Shown one piece after another: positions 1-9,600 of a stretch of DNA of 64,000 bases (positions are counted from its first letter, which is position 1; every line of letters begins with the position of its first letter). Below the pieces are notes generated by a model that saw nothing but the letters and a program-made list of their open reading frames with translations, ran no database searches and had not been told where the DNA came from. The stretch is from Sedimentisphaera salicampi (GTDB lineage Bacteria; Planctomycetota; Phycisphaerae; Sedimentisphaerales; Sedimentisphaeraceae): positions 2,342,995 to 2,406,994 of the forward strand of contig NZ_CP021023.1 of assembly GCF_002117005.1 (NCBI RefSeq). Direction: 5' to 3'. Position numbers and translations under genes: made by a program.

Positions 1-18
1 TTAGAGCGGGTGAGTTGA
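1..18 (+). CDS. Possible 3' end of an upstream gene (yajC-like?)
   Basis: Reading from base 1, the frame TTA GAG CGG GTG AGT TGA gives L-E-R-V-S and then a stop. In many bacteria the gene before secD is yajC, a small membrane subunit of the Sec translocon, so this could be its last five codons. Five residues cannot identify a protein and the stop may be chance. The call rests on context only. Confidence 0.22.
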   Translation, partial: LERVS

Positions 19-54
19 TATATTTAGTGTAAAGACATTGTCAGGAATATAGCG

Positions 55-3000
55 ATGGAGAAAAAACAGCACTGGAAAGGTGTTTTAATCTTAGTTCTTG
101 TAGTTTTTGCGGCGCTTTCCCTTTGGCCGCCGCAGAGTAAGCTCAAGCCCGGGCTTGATCTCGCCGGCGGTGCGAGTCTGGTGTACAGTATCGATACCGA
201 AGGTATGAGCGATTCTGAAACCGACGGACTGGCCGCAAAGGTGATTCCGGTTATAAAGAAGCGTTTAGACCCCGACGGACTGTCGAATATTGTAATTCGT
301 CCGCAGGGCGATACGAGATTCGAAATCCAGCTTCCTCTCGCAAGCGAGGAAACTCAGAAGCTCAGGGAGAAATACCAGAAGGCTTACGATGCCCTCGCGG
401 ATACCAACATAAATCTTGCGGTGGTTATCAACTCCCTGTCTCTGCCTGAAGAAGAGCGTCAGGAGAAGTTCAAAGAATTTGCGAAGTCTGATTCACACAG
501 AGAATTGCTCAATACTCTTGCTTCAATTTATGATAAACGCCAGAGGCTTCGGGACCAGCGAGATTCAGCCAAGGAGGCGATGGAGAATGCCAAGTCTTCC
601 ATGGAAGATCTCGGTATGCGCACAACAGGCCTTCAGTATCAGTATGAAAGCTGGTCTGAGAAAGAAGGCGAGGAACTGACAAAAGCCCTGAATTCTTTTG
701 TAGAGAAGACGGCAGAGGAAGGCGAAGAGCCCGAAAATGCCCAGAAGAAGGTTTCCCTGCTAAAGGACTATATCCAGAGCAGGAGTAAATATGTGCAGGT
801 GGTTGATGAGCTTGCAGGAGAAGTGGCGGATAAATACAAAGATGCCCTTAACGACATCTCAAAGCTCAATATCAGCCTTGAAGCCTTTACCGAGATGCTC
901 GGTTCTAGCGGAAGGCAGGAATACCTCGCAGAGATAAAAAACAAATTCCCCGACAGAATCGAGGAGATTGAAAATTTTGTTTCAGCCTACGATTCCTATG
1001 CGGGTGTTCGCGGAAGGCTCGACGATCCGGAAGACGTCAAGCGTATGCTTAAAGGTGCAGGCGTTCTCGAATTCAGAATTATCCCCAGAGCCGCTTCAGG
1101 AGACATCAGCAGCGATGAAGCCCAGAACTATATCCAGCAGCTAAAGACTAAAGGGCCGAAGCTCGCATCAGATTCTGATTATGTATGGTGCGAAGTGGAC
1201 GACCCGCGCGGGAAAGGTTTCCCGGGTTCTGTAACAGGTGAGTTTGCAGGTAAGAAGTATGTACTTGCAAGCAACAAAGATGGTGAAGTGCTTCTGAACA
1301 ATCAGGACGGAAAAGACTGGAAGCTGGCCAAGGCAAGGCGTGAAACCGATCGGGCCGGAAGAAGGGCGATAGGTTTCCAGATGAACGAGATCGGCGCTAA
1401 TATGTTCTATGATCTTACCGATTCGAATATGAACCGCCAGTTAGGCGTTCTTCTCGACGGCAAGCTCCTCAGCAGCGCCACAATTCAGGCTGCTATCGGC
1501 AAGCGGGGTATCATCACAGGAAACTTCTCGCAGGTTGAGCAGGCCGATATGGTGAACAAACTCAACGCCGGCTCTCTTCCAGCAAGGATAAGCCCGGCAC
1601 CTATCTCCGAGAAGACAATCGGTGCGACAATAGGCGAGGATAACCGCGATAAGGGTATCACTGCCGGAATTATCGGGCTGGTATTAGTGATGATCTTTAT
1701 GCTTATCTACTACACCCTCAGCGGCTCGATTGCAGATATAGCGCTTCTTTTGAATATGCTGTTTATCCTCGGAGTGATGGCGTTTTCCGGCGCAACATTC
1801 ACCCTTCCGGGTATTGCAGGTTTGATTCTTACTATAGGTATGGCAGTTGATGCGAATGTGCTTATATTTGAGCGTATCAGGGAAGAGCAGGAATCAGGCG
1901 CTACCCTCAAAACAGCCATAAAATCCGGCTACGATAAGGCTTTCTCGACAATATTCGATGCGAACATTACTACCTTCATCACAGCCTTCATTCTGTACAA
2001 AGTGGCTTCGGAGGAGATTAAGGGTTTCGCAATCGTTCTTATGATTGGTATTGTCTCAAGTATGTTTACAGCACTGTTCGTTTCCAGAACAGTTTTCCAA
2101 TGGCTGATCGGTGCTGGAATAATTAAAGATAAGCTCGTTATGCTCAAGATGATTCGCAAGCCGAATGTTCAGTGGATGAATATGCGCTTCGGCTTCTTTG
2201 CTGTTTCGGGCGTTGTAGTTGTAACCGGTCTGTTCATCTTTTTCGCTCGAGGAAGCGATAAATACGATATTGAATTTACCGGCGGTACAAGCGTTCAGGT
2301 GAACTTCAAGGAAAACGTTTCTTACCAGCGTGATGAAGTTGAGAAGAAGATCAAACAAGCCGGCCTTGAATCTGCTGAGGTTTACAGCGTAGGCGATAAC
2401 GACCAGAGCTACGAAATCATTACAACTGAGACCAACAAGAGCAGAGTGAAGGTTGCTTTTGAAGGCGAGGTCCCTTCGCAGCAGAAGGCTGTATCTCTGC
2501 TTAACACAAATTCAAGCGATTATGTCAAGCATATAGAGGTCAGCAAAAACGGCAGCACCCTTGAGGTTTCAACCAGCCAGCTTGCAAAATCCGAAATGCG
2601 TGATGTACTCTCACAGGCATTCAGTGATTATGAGTATGAGATTGGCGAACAGAAGGTCGATGAGGTTGTAAACAATGCAATAATCGATGCCTTCGGCAAA
2701 GAGCTTGAAAGACGTATGGCTCTCGGGCTGGAAGCTGAAGAGCCTGTAATGATTGATGATAAGGTGGCAGATAAGAAGCCGGTTCTGCTTAATTATATCG
2801 GCGGGCTCTATATAAACTGCCAAATAGATAATTCTGCACAGGCAGGGCAGATTGAGGCAAGGCTCAACGACCTCCGCTTCAAGCCGGATATGCGAGACCT
2901 CACTTGGTTCAAGTTCCATATTCTGAGCATGGACGGCGAAGAGCTTGATGAAACTGAGCAGGTAAGCGAGTTTAAGTATGTGGCTCTGCACCCTGATGCG

Positions 3001-3690
3001 GGTTCCAGAGAGCTTACTGAAGACGAGATTGAAAACTTCAAGAATAATGAGCTTGCGAAAATCAAGGCAGCTGCTGCTATTGAAACATCGCTGCCGAGGG
3101 TTACACAGATCAACCCTTCTATCGGAAGCGAATCGCAAACGAAGGCATTGGTGGCGATTGTGCTTTCTCTGATAGCTATTATCGCATATATATGGATTCG
3201 TTTCGGGAATCTCTCGTTCGGTCTTGCCGCTATCGCAGCTCTTGTACACGATGTCTGCATTACTCTTGGTATCCTTGCAGGATGCGTCTTTGTTGCAAAC
3301 ACAGCAATAGGCGAGATGCTTGGAATCCGAGATTTCAAGATCAATCTCGAGATAATAGCGGCCTTCCTCACGATTATCGGTTATTCGCTTAACGATACGA
3401 TCGTCGTGTTCGACCGAATCAGAGAAAACCGCGGCTCAAACCTCAATGTATGGAAAGAGCTGCTTAACAGAAGTATTAACCAAACGCTTTCAAGGACAAT
3501 CCTTACATCCGCTACAACGTTCGTAGTTGTGCTGATTATGTACATCTGGGGCGGCGTAGGCCTGAGAGGATTTACCTTTGCAATGCTGCTCGGCGTGCTT
3601 GCGGGTACGTATTCATCAATAGCAATTGCATCCCCTGTACTGCTTATCGGAGCAGGGGCGGGAAGCAAAAAAGCAAAATCCAAGAAGTGA
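55..3690 (+). CDS. secDF: Fused protein translocase subunit SecDF
   Basis: Membrane accessory of the SecYEG channel that uses the proton-motive force to help pull proteins across the membrane. SecD and SecF are joined in one 1211-aa chain. The SecD half has a first membrane helix at about residues 9-24, the G-L-D-L-x-G-G motif at 33-39 and five C-terminal helices at about 535-690, with the G-M-A-V-D-A-N-V-L-I-F-E motif near 595-606. The SecF half starts with a helix near 711-731, then Y-D-I-E-F-T-G-G at 737-744 and a second helix bundle at about 1030-1203. The chain is well above the roughly 750-850 aa usual for fused SecDF. A charged, coiled-coil-like insertion lies at about 100-325 in the P1 region, and the SecF periplasmic loop (about 735-1025) is also enlarged. 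It starts at ATG 55 after AGGAA and ends with a K-rich tail. The LysM gene follows after 8 nt. Confidence 0.96.
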   Translation: MEKKQHWKGVLILVLVVFAALSLWPPQSKLKPGLDLAGGASLVYSIDTEGMSDSETDGLAAKVIPVIKKRLDPDGLSNIVIRPQGDTRFEIQLPLASEETQKLREKYQKAYDALADTNINLAVVINSLSLPEEERQEKFKEFAKSDSHRELLNTLASIYDKRQRLRDQRDSAKEAMENAKSSMEDLGMRTTGLQYQYESWSEKEGEELTKALNSFVEKTAEEGEEPENAQKKVSLLKDYIQSRSKYVQVVDELAGEVADKYKDALNDISKLNISLEAFTEMLGSSGRQEYLAEIKNKFPDRIEEIENFVSAYDSYAGVRGRLDDPEDVKRMLKGAGVLEFRIIPRAASGDISSDEAQNYIQQLKTKGPKLASDSDYVWCEVDDPRGKGFPGSVTGEFAGKKYVLASNKDGEVLLNNQDGKDWKLAKARRETDRAGRRAIGFQMNEIGANMFYDLTDSNMNRQLGVLLDGKLLSSATIQAAIGKRGIITGNFSQVEQADMVNKLNAGSLPARISPAPISEKTIGATIGEDNRDKGITAGIIGLVLVMIFMLIYYTLSGSIADIALLLNMLFILGVMAFSGATFTLPGIAGLILTIGMAVDANVLIFERIREEQESGATLKTAIKSGYDKAFSTIFDANITTFITAFILYKVASEEIKGFAIVLMIGIVSSMFTALFVSRTVFQWLIGAGIIKDKLVMLKMIRKPNVQWMNMRFGFFAVSGVVVVTGLFIFFARGSDKYDIEFTGGTSVQVNFKENVSYQRDEVEKKIKQAGLESAEVYSVGDNDQSYEIITTETNKSRVKVAFEGEVPSQQKAVSLLNTNSSDYVKHIEVSKNGSTLEVSTSQLAKSEMRDVLSQAFSDYEYEIGEQKVDEVVNNAIIDAFGKELERRMALGLEAEEPVMIDDKVADKKPVLLNYIGGLYINCQIDNSAQAGQIEARLNDLRFKPDMRDLTWFKFHILSMDGEELDETEQVSEFKYVALHPDAGSRELTEDEIENFKNNELAKIKAAAAIETSLPRVTQINPSIGSESQTKALVAIVLSLIAIIAYIWIRFGNLSFGLAAIAALVHDVCITLGILAGCVFVANTAIGEMLGIRDFKINLEIIAAFLTIIGYSLNDTIVVFDRIRENRGSNLNVWKELLNRSINQTLSRTILTSATTFVVVLIMYIWGGVGLRGFTFAMLLGVLAGTYSSIAIASPVLLIGAGAGSKKAKSKK

Positions 3691-3698
3691 GCTGAAGA

Positions 3699-4166
3699 AT
3701 GCGAAAAGACTATAAATTCGGTTTAATAGTCGGCTCGCTTATATCGGCAGTTATACTTTCTTGTTACATAAAAATGAGAACAGCTGACCCGGAGACGGAG
3801 GTTTCGTCTTCGGGTCTTTCTGTTTCAAGTGAAAACCAGAGGCATAAAGAGGCCGTGCAGGCTCAGACCCCAGATTCCTTCAGGGCTCGGCTTGAGGGCA
3901 GCGAAGACGATCAAAGCGGCAGCTTCTCTGCCGGCACAATCGAGGAAGCAAAGCCTGATAAGAGCAGGACTGATAAGGGCAGTGAAACACCTGCGGTTTA
4001 TCATATTGTAAAAAAAGGCGAAACGCTTTCCTCAATTTCAAAGAAATATTTCGGCAAGTCTTCTAAATGGAATGAGATATTAAAGGCCAATCAGGATCAA
4101 ATAAATTCAGCGGCAGAGCTTAAGCCCGGGATGAATCTCAGGATTCCTGAAAAGAGCGGGAAATGA
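3699..4166 (+). CDS. Membrane-anchored LysM domain protein
   Basis: 155-aa protein. Residues 1-7 are basic, 8-24 form one hydrophobic anchor, 25-98 are a polar low-complexity linker, and 99-150 are a single LysM module (Y-H-I-V-K-K-G-E-T-L at the front, L-K-P-G-M-N-L-R-I-P at the end). LysM modules bind N-acetylglucosamine chains in peptidoglycan. No catalytic domain is present, so it is probably a wall-tethering or assembly factor. It begins 8 nt after secDF, so cotranscription is likely. ftsW and murG follow, but a separate promoter appears to lie between. Confidence 0.8.
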   Translation: MRKDYKFGLIVGSLISAVILSCYIKMRTADPETEVSSSGLSVSSENQRHKEAVQAQTPDSFRARLEGSEDDQSGSFSAGTIEEAKPDKSRTDKGSETPAVYHIVKKGETLSSISKKYFGKSSKWNEILKANQDQINSAAELKPGMNLRIPEKSGK

Positions 4167-4187
4167 GATGCTGCGCGCTGGGGGTAT

Positions 4188-4216
4188 TTGCCGCAGGTTT
4201 GTTTTTTTAATATAAT
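4188..4216 (+). promoter_or_regulatory. Predicted sigma70-type promoter for ftsW-murG
   Basis: TTGCCG at 4188-4193 and a perfect TATAAT at 4211-4216, spaced 17 nt, about 28 nt before the ftsW ATG. CTGCG (4171-4175) can pair with CGCAG (4192-4196) and is followed by a T-rich run to 4208, so a weak terminator for the secDF-LysM transcript may overlap the promoter. Confidence 0.5.
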
Positions 4217-4243
4217 CGGCATAATGGAAATGCCGGAAAGCTT

Positions 4244-5491
4244 ATGGAAAAGCATAGGGATTATTCAGATGCAATCGCAATGGTCGCCTTTACTCTAATG
4301 GGTATCGGCGTTGTGATGGTATATTCCTCAAAAGCAGACTGGGATTTTCAGTTCACCTCCTACCGCCTGCTTTTATATGCCTTTGCTGTTTTGATAGTTT
4401 TTATCTTCAGCGCTGTTCCGTATCAGTGGTTTTCTATGCCTGAAAGGGGCGAGATAAAGGGCAGAATCCAAGAGGCAGTTGAACTGGGTTCCTCAAAATT
4501 TCTGGCTTTTCTAAGAGGTGTTTTGAGATGTTTGGCTCTCCCGTCATTTATGCTTGCCACTTTAGCCCTTCTGGTTTTGATTTTTGCAGGCTTCGGGAAA
4601 AGCGTGAACAATTCAATGCGGTGGGTTGAGTTTGGGCCTGTGAAGTTTCAGCCATCGGAGATGGCCAAATACTGCGTTATATTTTTCCTCTGCTGGTTTG
4701 CTGTTAAGCATTCGCAGGTTTTGAAAAGGTGCAGCATTATAAAACCGAAAAACAGCCTGGATTTGCCTTATAAAGGCCCGCGCGGGCTGAATTTTCTTGT
4801 CCTGCTCAGTATTGCCTTTATTGTTCCTGCCGCCTACATACTGCTTGTAATAGTAAATGATTTTGGTACAGGCGCTTTTATGTGCCTTATTGCAGCAATG
4901 ATCCTGTTCCTCGGGGGGCTGCCTCTCTGGATGCTTTCAGGCGGTATAATTGCCGGCGTGCCGCTTCTTTCTGTTTTTGTCTGGCTAAGGCCTTACCGCG
5001 TAAAGAGGATTCTCGCTTTTCTCAACGAAAACGAGCAGTACAAGGATATCAACTATCAGCAGAATCAGTCTTTAGCTGCGATATACAACGGCGGCTTTTT
5101 CGGTGAGGGGCTTGGAAGAGGAATCTGCAAGCGCGGGGCGGTGCCGGAAGCGGAGACGGATTTTATCTTCAGCGTGGTATGCGAGGAGCTTGGCTTGCTT
5201 GGAGCGCTTTTAGTAATAGCACTTTTCGTTGTGCTGCTGATTCTGGGGTTGAAAGCTGCAAAGCAGTGCAGAGAGCCGTTCGGCAGGCTGCTTGCATTTA
5301 CGATCTCCGCTGCGTTTACAATACAGGCGTTTATGAATATTCTTGTTGTGCTTAAAATGCTTCCTAACAAGGGCATACCTCTGCCTTTTATAAGTGCGGG
5401 CGGGACGAGTCTGTTTATAAGCTGCATGGGCATTGGAATACTTATGAATATTGCGCGTCAGTCTTCCCGAAGGCTGGATGAGGATTATTAA
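4244..5491 (+). CDS. ftsW: SEDS-family peptidoglycan glycosyltransferase FtsW
   Basis: Polytopic membrane enzyme that polymerises lipid II into glycan strands, in FtsW's case at the division septum. The 415-aa chain has about ten membrane helices. SEDS signatures are visible: R-W-V-E-F-G-P-V-K-F-Q-P-S-E near 126-140, the N-Q-S-L-A-A-I-Y-N-G-G-F-F-G-E-G-L-G block near 275-290, P-E-A-E-T-D-F-I-F-S-V-V-C-E-E-L-G near 299-315, and P-F-I-S-A-G-G-T-S-L-F near the C-terminus. A cytoplasmic loop of about 35 residues follows helix 2. FtsW is preferred over RodA because murG follows 22 nt downstream, as in dcw-type clusters; sequence alone does not fully separate them. Confidence 0.88.
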   Translation: MEKHRDYSDAIAMVAFTLMGIGVVMVYSSKADWDFQFTSYRLLLYAFAVLIVFIFSAVPYQWFSMPERGEIKGRIQEAVELGSSKFLAFLRGVLRCLALPSFMLATLALLVLIFAGFGKSVNNSMRWVEFGPVKFQPSEMAKYCVIFFLCWFAVKHSQVLKRCSIIKPKNSLDLPYKGPRGLNFLVLLSIAFIVPAAYILLVIVNDFGTGAFMCLIAAMILFLGGLPLWMLSGGIIAGVPLLSVFVWLRPYRVKRILAFLNENEQYKDINYQQNQSLAAIYNGGFFGEGLGRGICKRGAVPEAETDFIFSVVCEELGLLGALLVIALFVVLLILGLKAAKQCREPFGRLLAFTISAAFTIQAFMNILVVLKMLPNKGIPLPFISAGGTSLFISCMGIGILMNIARQSSRRLDEDY

Positions 5492-5513
5492 GGTATTGGA
5501 ATTTGGTGTTTGA

Positions 5514-6602
5514 ATGAGTAAGCGTATTTTCTTTGCAGGCGGCGGGACAGGGGGGCATATATATCCTTCTCTCGCAGCAGCTGAGGCGCTCGAGAAGAGA
5601 GCAGATTTGGATATATCATTCTTCTGCAGCGAAAGGGCGGTTGACAGTGAGATACTGGATAATCAGCCATACAGTTTTTTTCCTCTTCCTGCTGAAAAAT
5701 TCGGTTTGAATTTCTCGTTTGCTGCCGGTTTTATAAAGAGCCTGCTTAAATCGATTCGGATTTTAAAACGCTCAAAGCCCTGCGTGGTTGTAGGCTGCGG
5801 TGGATTTGTGTCTGCCCCCGTTCTGTTAGCCGCAAGGCTTTTGGCAGTTCCGTCGGTGTTTATAAATATTGATATAATTCCGGGCAGGGCAAACAGGCTT
5901 TTTATAAATATGTGCAGAGAGGTTTATCTCCAGTTTGAAGATACGCTCAAATATTTTGATTCGGGGAAAGTTGCGCCTCTGGTAACAGGCTGCCCCCTGA
6001 GAAATGCATTCAGCCAACCCGAAAAGCTGTACAAGCCATCGTTTCTTTCGCCCGACAAGAAGCTTTTGCTCGTAAGCGGAGCCTCAAGCGGTGCGCTGAG
6101 CATAAACAAGGCGATGTGCCTTTTAGCGGTAGAATTTGAACGATTTGCACAAAGCTGGCAGATTGTGGTTATAGCTGGAAGAGGCAAGTCGGATGAGCTG
6201 AGAGAGGTTTATGCAGGCAGGGAAATCGAAGCTCATATACTTGAATATACCGACCAGATGCCCCCGCTCCTTGCAAACGCCTCTCTTGCGGCAGGGCGAA
6301 GCGGAGCTTTGAGCGTGGCGGAATATGCCTTTTCAGGTGTGCCTGCTGTCTGCATTCCTTACCCATACCATAAAGACCAGCACCAGCTTCTCAATGCACG
6401 CAAGCTTGAGGAGAAAGGTGTTGCTCTGATTGCCGAGGATTGCAGGGATGATTATCAGAGCACAGCGGATAATCTGCGCAATTCTTTATTTCCGCTTATG
6501 GAAGATGAGAAAAGGTTGGAGGAAATGAAAAAGAAATCATTAAATCTCGGCTCAGGCAGAAACGCTGCAGAGCTTATAGCAGAAAGGATATGCTCTTTTT
6601 AA
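5514..6602 (+). CDS. murG: UDP-GlcNAc:undecaprenyl-PP-MurNAc-pentapeptide GlcNAc transferase MurG
   Basis: Converts lipid I to lipid II on the inner face of the cytoplasmic membrane, supplying FtsW. The 362-aa protein has the GT-B fold signatures of MurG: G-G-G-T-G-G-H at residues 9-15, G-C-G-G-F-V-S-A-P near 92-100, and a C-terminal donor site with G-R-S-G-A-L-S-V-A-E followed by H-K-D-Q-H-Q-L-L-N-A. Length is normal. The ATG at 5514 begins 22 nt after ftsW. The stop codon shares the palindrome TTAA (6599-6602) with the stop of the opposing kinase gene. Confidence 0.95.
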   Translation: MSKRIFFAGGGTGGHIYPSLAAAEALEKRADLDISFFCSERAVDSEILDNQPYSFFPLPAEKFGLNFSFAAGFIKSLLKSIRILKRSKPCVVVGCGGFVSAPVLLAARLLAVPSVFINIDIIPGRANRLFINMCREVYLQFEDTLKYFDSGKVAPLVTGCPLRNAFSQPEKLYKPSFLSPDKKLLLVSGASSGALSINKAMCLLAVEFERFAQSWQIVVIAGRGKSDELREVYAGREIEAHILEYTDQMPPLLANASLAAGRSGALSVAEYAFSGVPAVCIPYPYHKDQHQLLNARKLEEKGVALIAEDCRDDYQSTADNLRNSLFPLMEDEKRLEEMKKKSLNLGSGRNAAELIAERICSF

Positions 6603-9600
6603 ACCTCTTCGTTTTCAATGGAACATATATCTTCAAGCTTGTTTATAAGCTTTTCAATTTGAACCACGTCAAAAGTTTCGACAGCCATTTTCAGCTTTTT
6701 GCCCAGTTCTATCAGCCCCTCTTCATCTTTTTCCTCACCGAAAGAGATGAGCTTATCTGCTGCCAAAGATACCTCGTTTATCACAAGCCCTGAATGTATC
6801 ATTTTCTTCAGGTTTTTTATTGTGCTTTCCCAGATATCGCCGGCATTCTCGGGCGAAACTTTCTTGTACTCATCCTCATAAGCCTCAAAGTTTGAGCTTT
6901 CAAAATCAAAGTACCGGCTCAAAACATCGCAAAGTTCGCTGAAGTTTACCGGCTTCAGCAGTGTTTCATCAAAGCTTGTGAGGTCGTAAGAGATGCTGCT
7001 TTCCATCGCAGCGGTAAGTGCGATTATCGGTATATCGCAGAAGGTTTCGTTTTGTCTGATCTGTTTGGCGAAGCTGCTTCCGTCTATCACCGGCATCCTC
7101 AGATCTGAGATTATTATGTCCGGCTTGAAGCCTTCAAGTTTGCTGAGCCCTTCTTCTGCGCCCTGAACTGACAGGGTTTCGAAGCCGATCTTCTGGAGGT
7201 ATTCCTCGAGCATATAGCGGTTGTCCTGAATATCATCGACCACCATAGCTCTTACGCCTCTTGCAGTGAGGAATACATCTTCCTGATGCTGGTCGATTAT
7301 TACATCAGGCTTATCCACTGTTTTTTGATTCGGCAAAACTATCGTAAAACAGCTGCCTGCTCCGAGGGCGCTTTCAAGGAATATCTCACCACCCATCTGT
7401 TTGATGAGCTTCTTGGATATGCTCAGGCCGAGTCCGGTGCCTTCGTAGCTCCTTGAATCGGAAAGCTCCACCTGCTCGAATTCTTCAAAGATTCGTTTCT
7501 GATTTTCCTCTGAGATGCCTATTCCGCTGTCTTTAACCCAAATTGTAAGGGTGCCGCTGGTGTTATCCCCATAGTTGTACTGGAAGTCTGCGCCCATTTC
7601 AATAGTGCCCTCGTCGGTGAATTTTACCGCATTCCCGGCGAGGTTAATCAAAACCTGATTCAGACGTTTATTATCCAGCATAAGTACTGGGATGTTTCCT
7701 GCATCCAGAGAGAAGCTGAGATTCTTCTGCATAACCTTGTATTTGAAGATCATGCTTATCTCTTCGAGAAGTTTTAAAACATCCGTTTCTTTAGAGATCA
7801 TACTGATCTTCTCGGCCTCGATTTTCGAGATATCGAGTATGTCGTTTACAAGAGAAAGCAGAGCCTGCCCGGCGGTATTGATCGATTCCACATAGCTCTT
7901 ATGGCTCTCTTTTTCTATCTCAAGTGCGAGAATCTGGCTGAAACCTATGATCGCATTAAGAGGCGTGCGGATTTCGTGGCTCATATTTGCTATGAAGGTG
8001 CTCTTGGCCTTATTTGCAGATTCAGCTGCCTGTTTGGCCTCAAGGAGTCTTTCCTCGTAGGCCTCTCTCTCGCTTACGTCTGTTACGATTGCTGCAAGGA
8101 GCTTTTCGCCGTCATGAGAATTAAAGGCTATAATATCAACCTCGACGCTGATAAGGCTGCCGTCTTTTCTTCTCTGTTTGCTTCTTCTTGTTAGATTCTG
8201 CCCCGGCTGGAGGCTGTTGTAAAGCTTGCGGTAGTCTTCCAGATTTCTCATAGTTTCAGATTGAGACATTGTCCAAGCCCTGACAGATTCCATATCCTCC
8301 TGCGTGTAGCCTGTGTTTTTCAGAACAGTTTCATTGCAGTAGATAATATGTGAATCTTTATCAGCGATATAGATCTCATTGCTGGAGGAGTTGATTGCCT
8401 TGCTCATAAGCTGAAGGCTCTTCTGCATCTCGATTCGTTCTGTTATATCTCTTGAAACGATGCAGTAAAGCTGTTTGTCTTCGGGCGAGATGAAGCTTGT
8501 GATATTAACTTCTGAGGTGTATTCGCTTCCATCTCTTCGTTTTTGTACAAATTTATCTATCCGGTTTTTGCCCTCAACAAGCAGGCGGCTTTGATATTGT
8601 TCTGTCGTGTTGAATACCATTGAGATATTTTCGCCCATCAGAGAATGCTTGTCGTAGCCGGTATTATGGGCAACTGCTTCATTGCAGTAGATAATATTGC
8701 CTCTTTCATCGCATACATAGATCTCATCGTTGCTCGAATCCATTGCAAATTGATTCAGCCGGAGCTTCTGCTCGGTTTCGGCCTTTTCTGTATCGTCCCA
8801 GAGCATTACCAGCAAACACTCGCGGGAGTTGTATTCAATGCTCCTCTGGTAGATGTTTGCAATAAAGCTCCTGCCTTCTTTCGTGCTTATCTTGATACCG
8901 AAGTTAAGCGGATTATTCTCGCTTCCGTCTTTGCTGGTATTGATCTCTGAAAGCTCTGAGCAGGTTTTCTCAGCGAAAATTTCGCTGTAGTTCTTTCCGA
9001 TTAAGCTGTCCGGGCTTTCGCCTATAAGCTCTGCAAAACGTTCATTGGCATATACAAACTCGTTGTCTTTAGTTATAAACACGCCGAACATTGAGTTTTC
9101 CGTGATATCGCGGAACAGGGCGGATTTCTCTACTGCCTCTTTGCGTGCCTTTTCAAAATCGGTTACATCCTGCACCACGCCCCAAAGCCCAACAGGCTCG
9201 CCTTTTTTATTTCTTTCTACCTGAGGCTGAACCCTGAGCGTTTTTCTAACGCCTCTGTAATTCAGCGTCATTAAAAATTTCCGGGGCTCAATGCCAGGCC
9301 CGTATTTGTCAAAGTTTTTGGCTACCAGAGGAATTTGGTCCTCCCCGCCCTCTATCGAATCAAGCAGCTGATCAAGCGAGATTTCGGTTTGTCCCTCGGG
9401 CATACCCATAATCTTTCTTATTCCGTCGGAGATTTCGTATGTCTTCTTTTCGAAGTTGTAGTTGTAGTATCCGAGGCTCGCAATCTCTGCCACATCATGG
9501 AGCGTATGGCTTTCAGCAATCTTACGCTCTGAGTCCACCTGCTCTGTTATATCCTGATTGAAGCCGGCGAGGCGGTCTTTCGAGCCTGTGTTGTGATAGT

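Noticed and set aside
2611-3249. 212-codon minus-strand ORF within secDF
   Set aside because: Antisense shadow of the SecF half; no ribosome site or recognisable domain.
6599-6602. Frameshift or fusion between murG and the kinase gene
   Set aside because: The genes are on opposite strands and both end normally on the shared TTAA; this is simple convergence.
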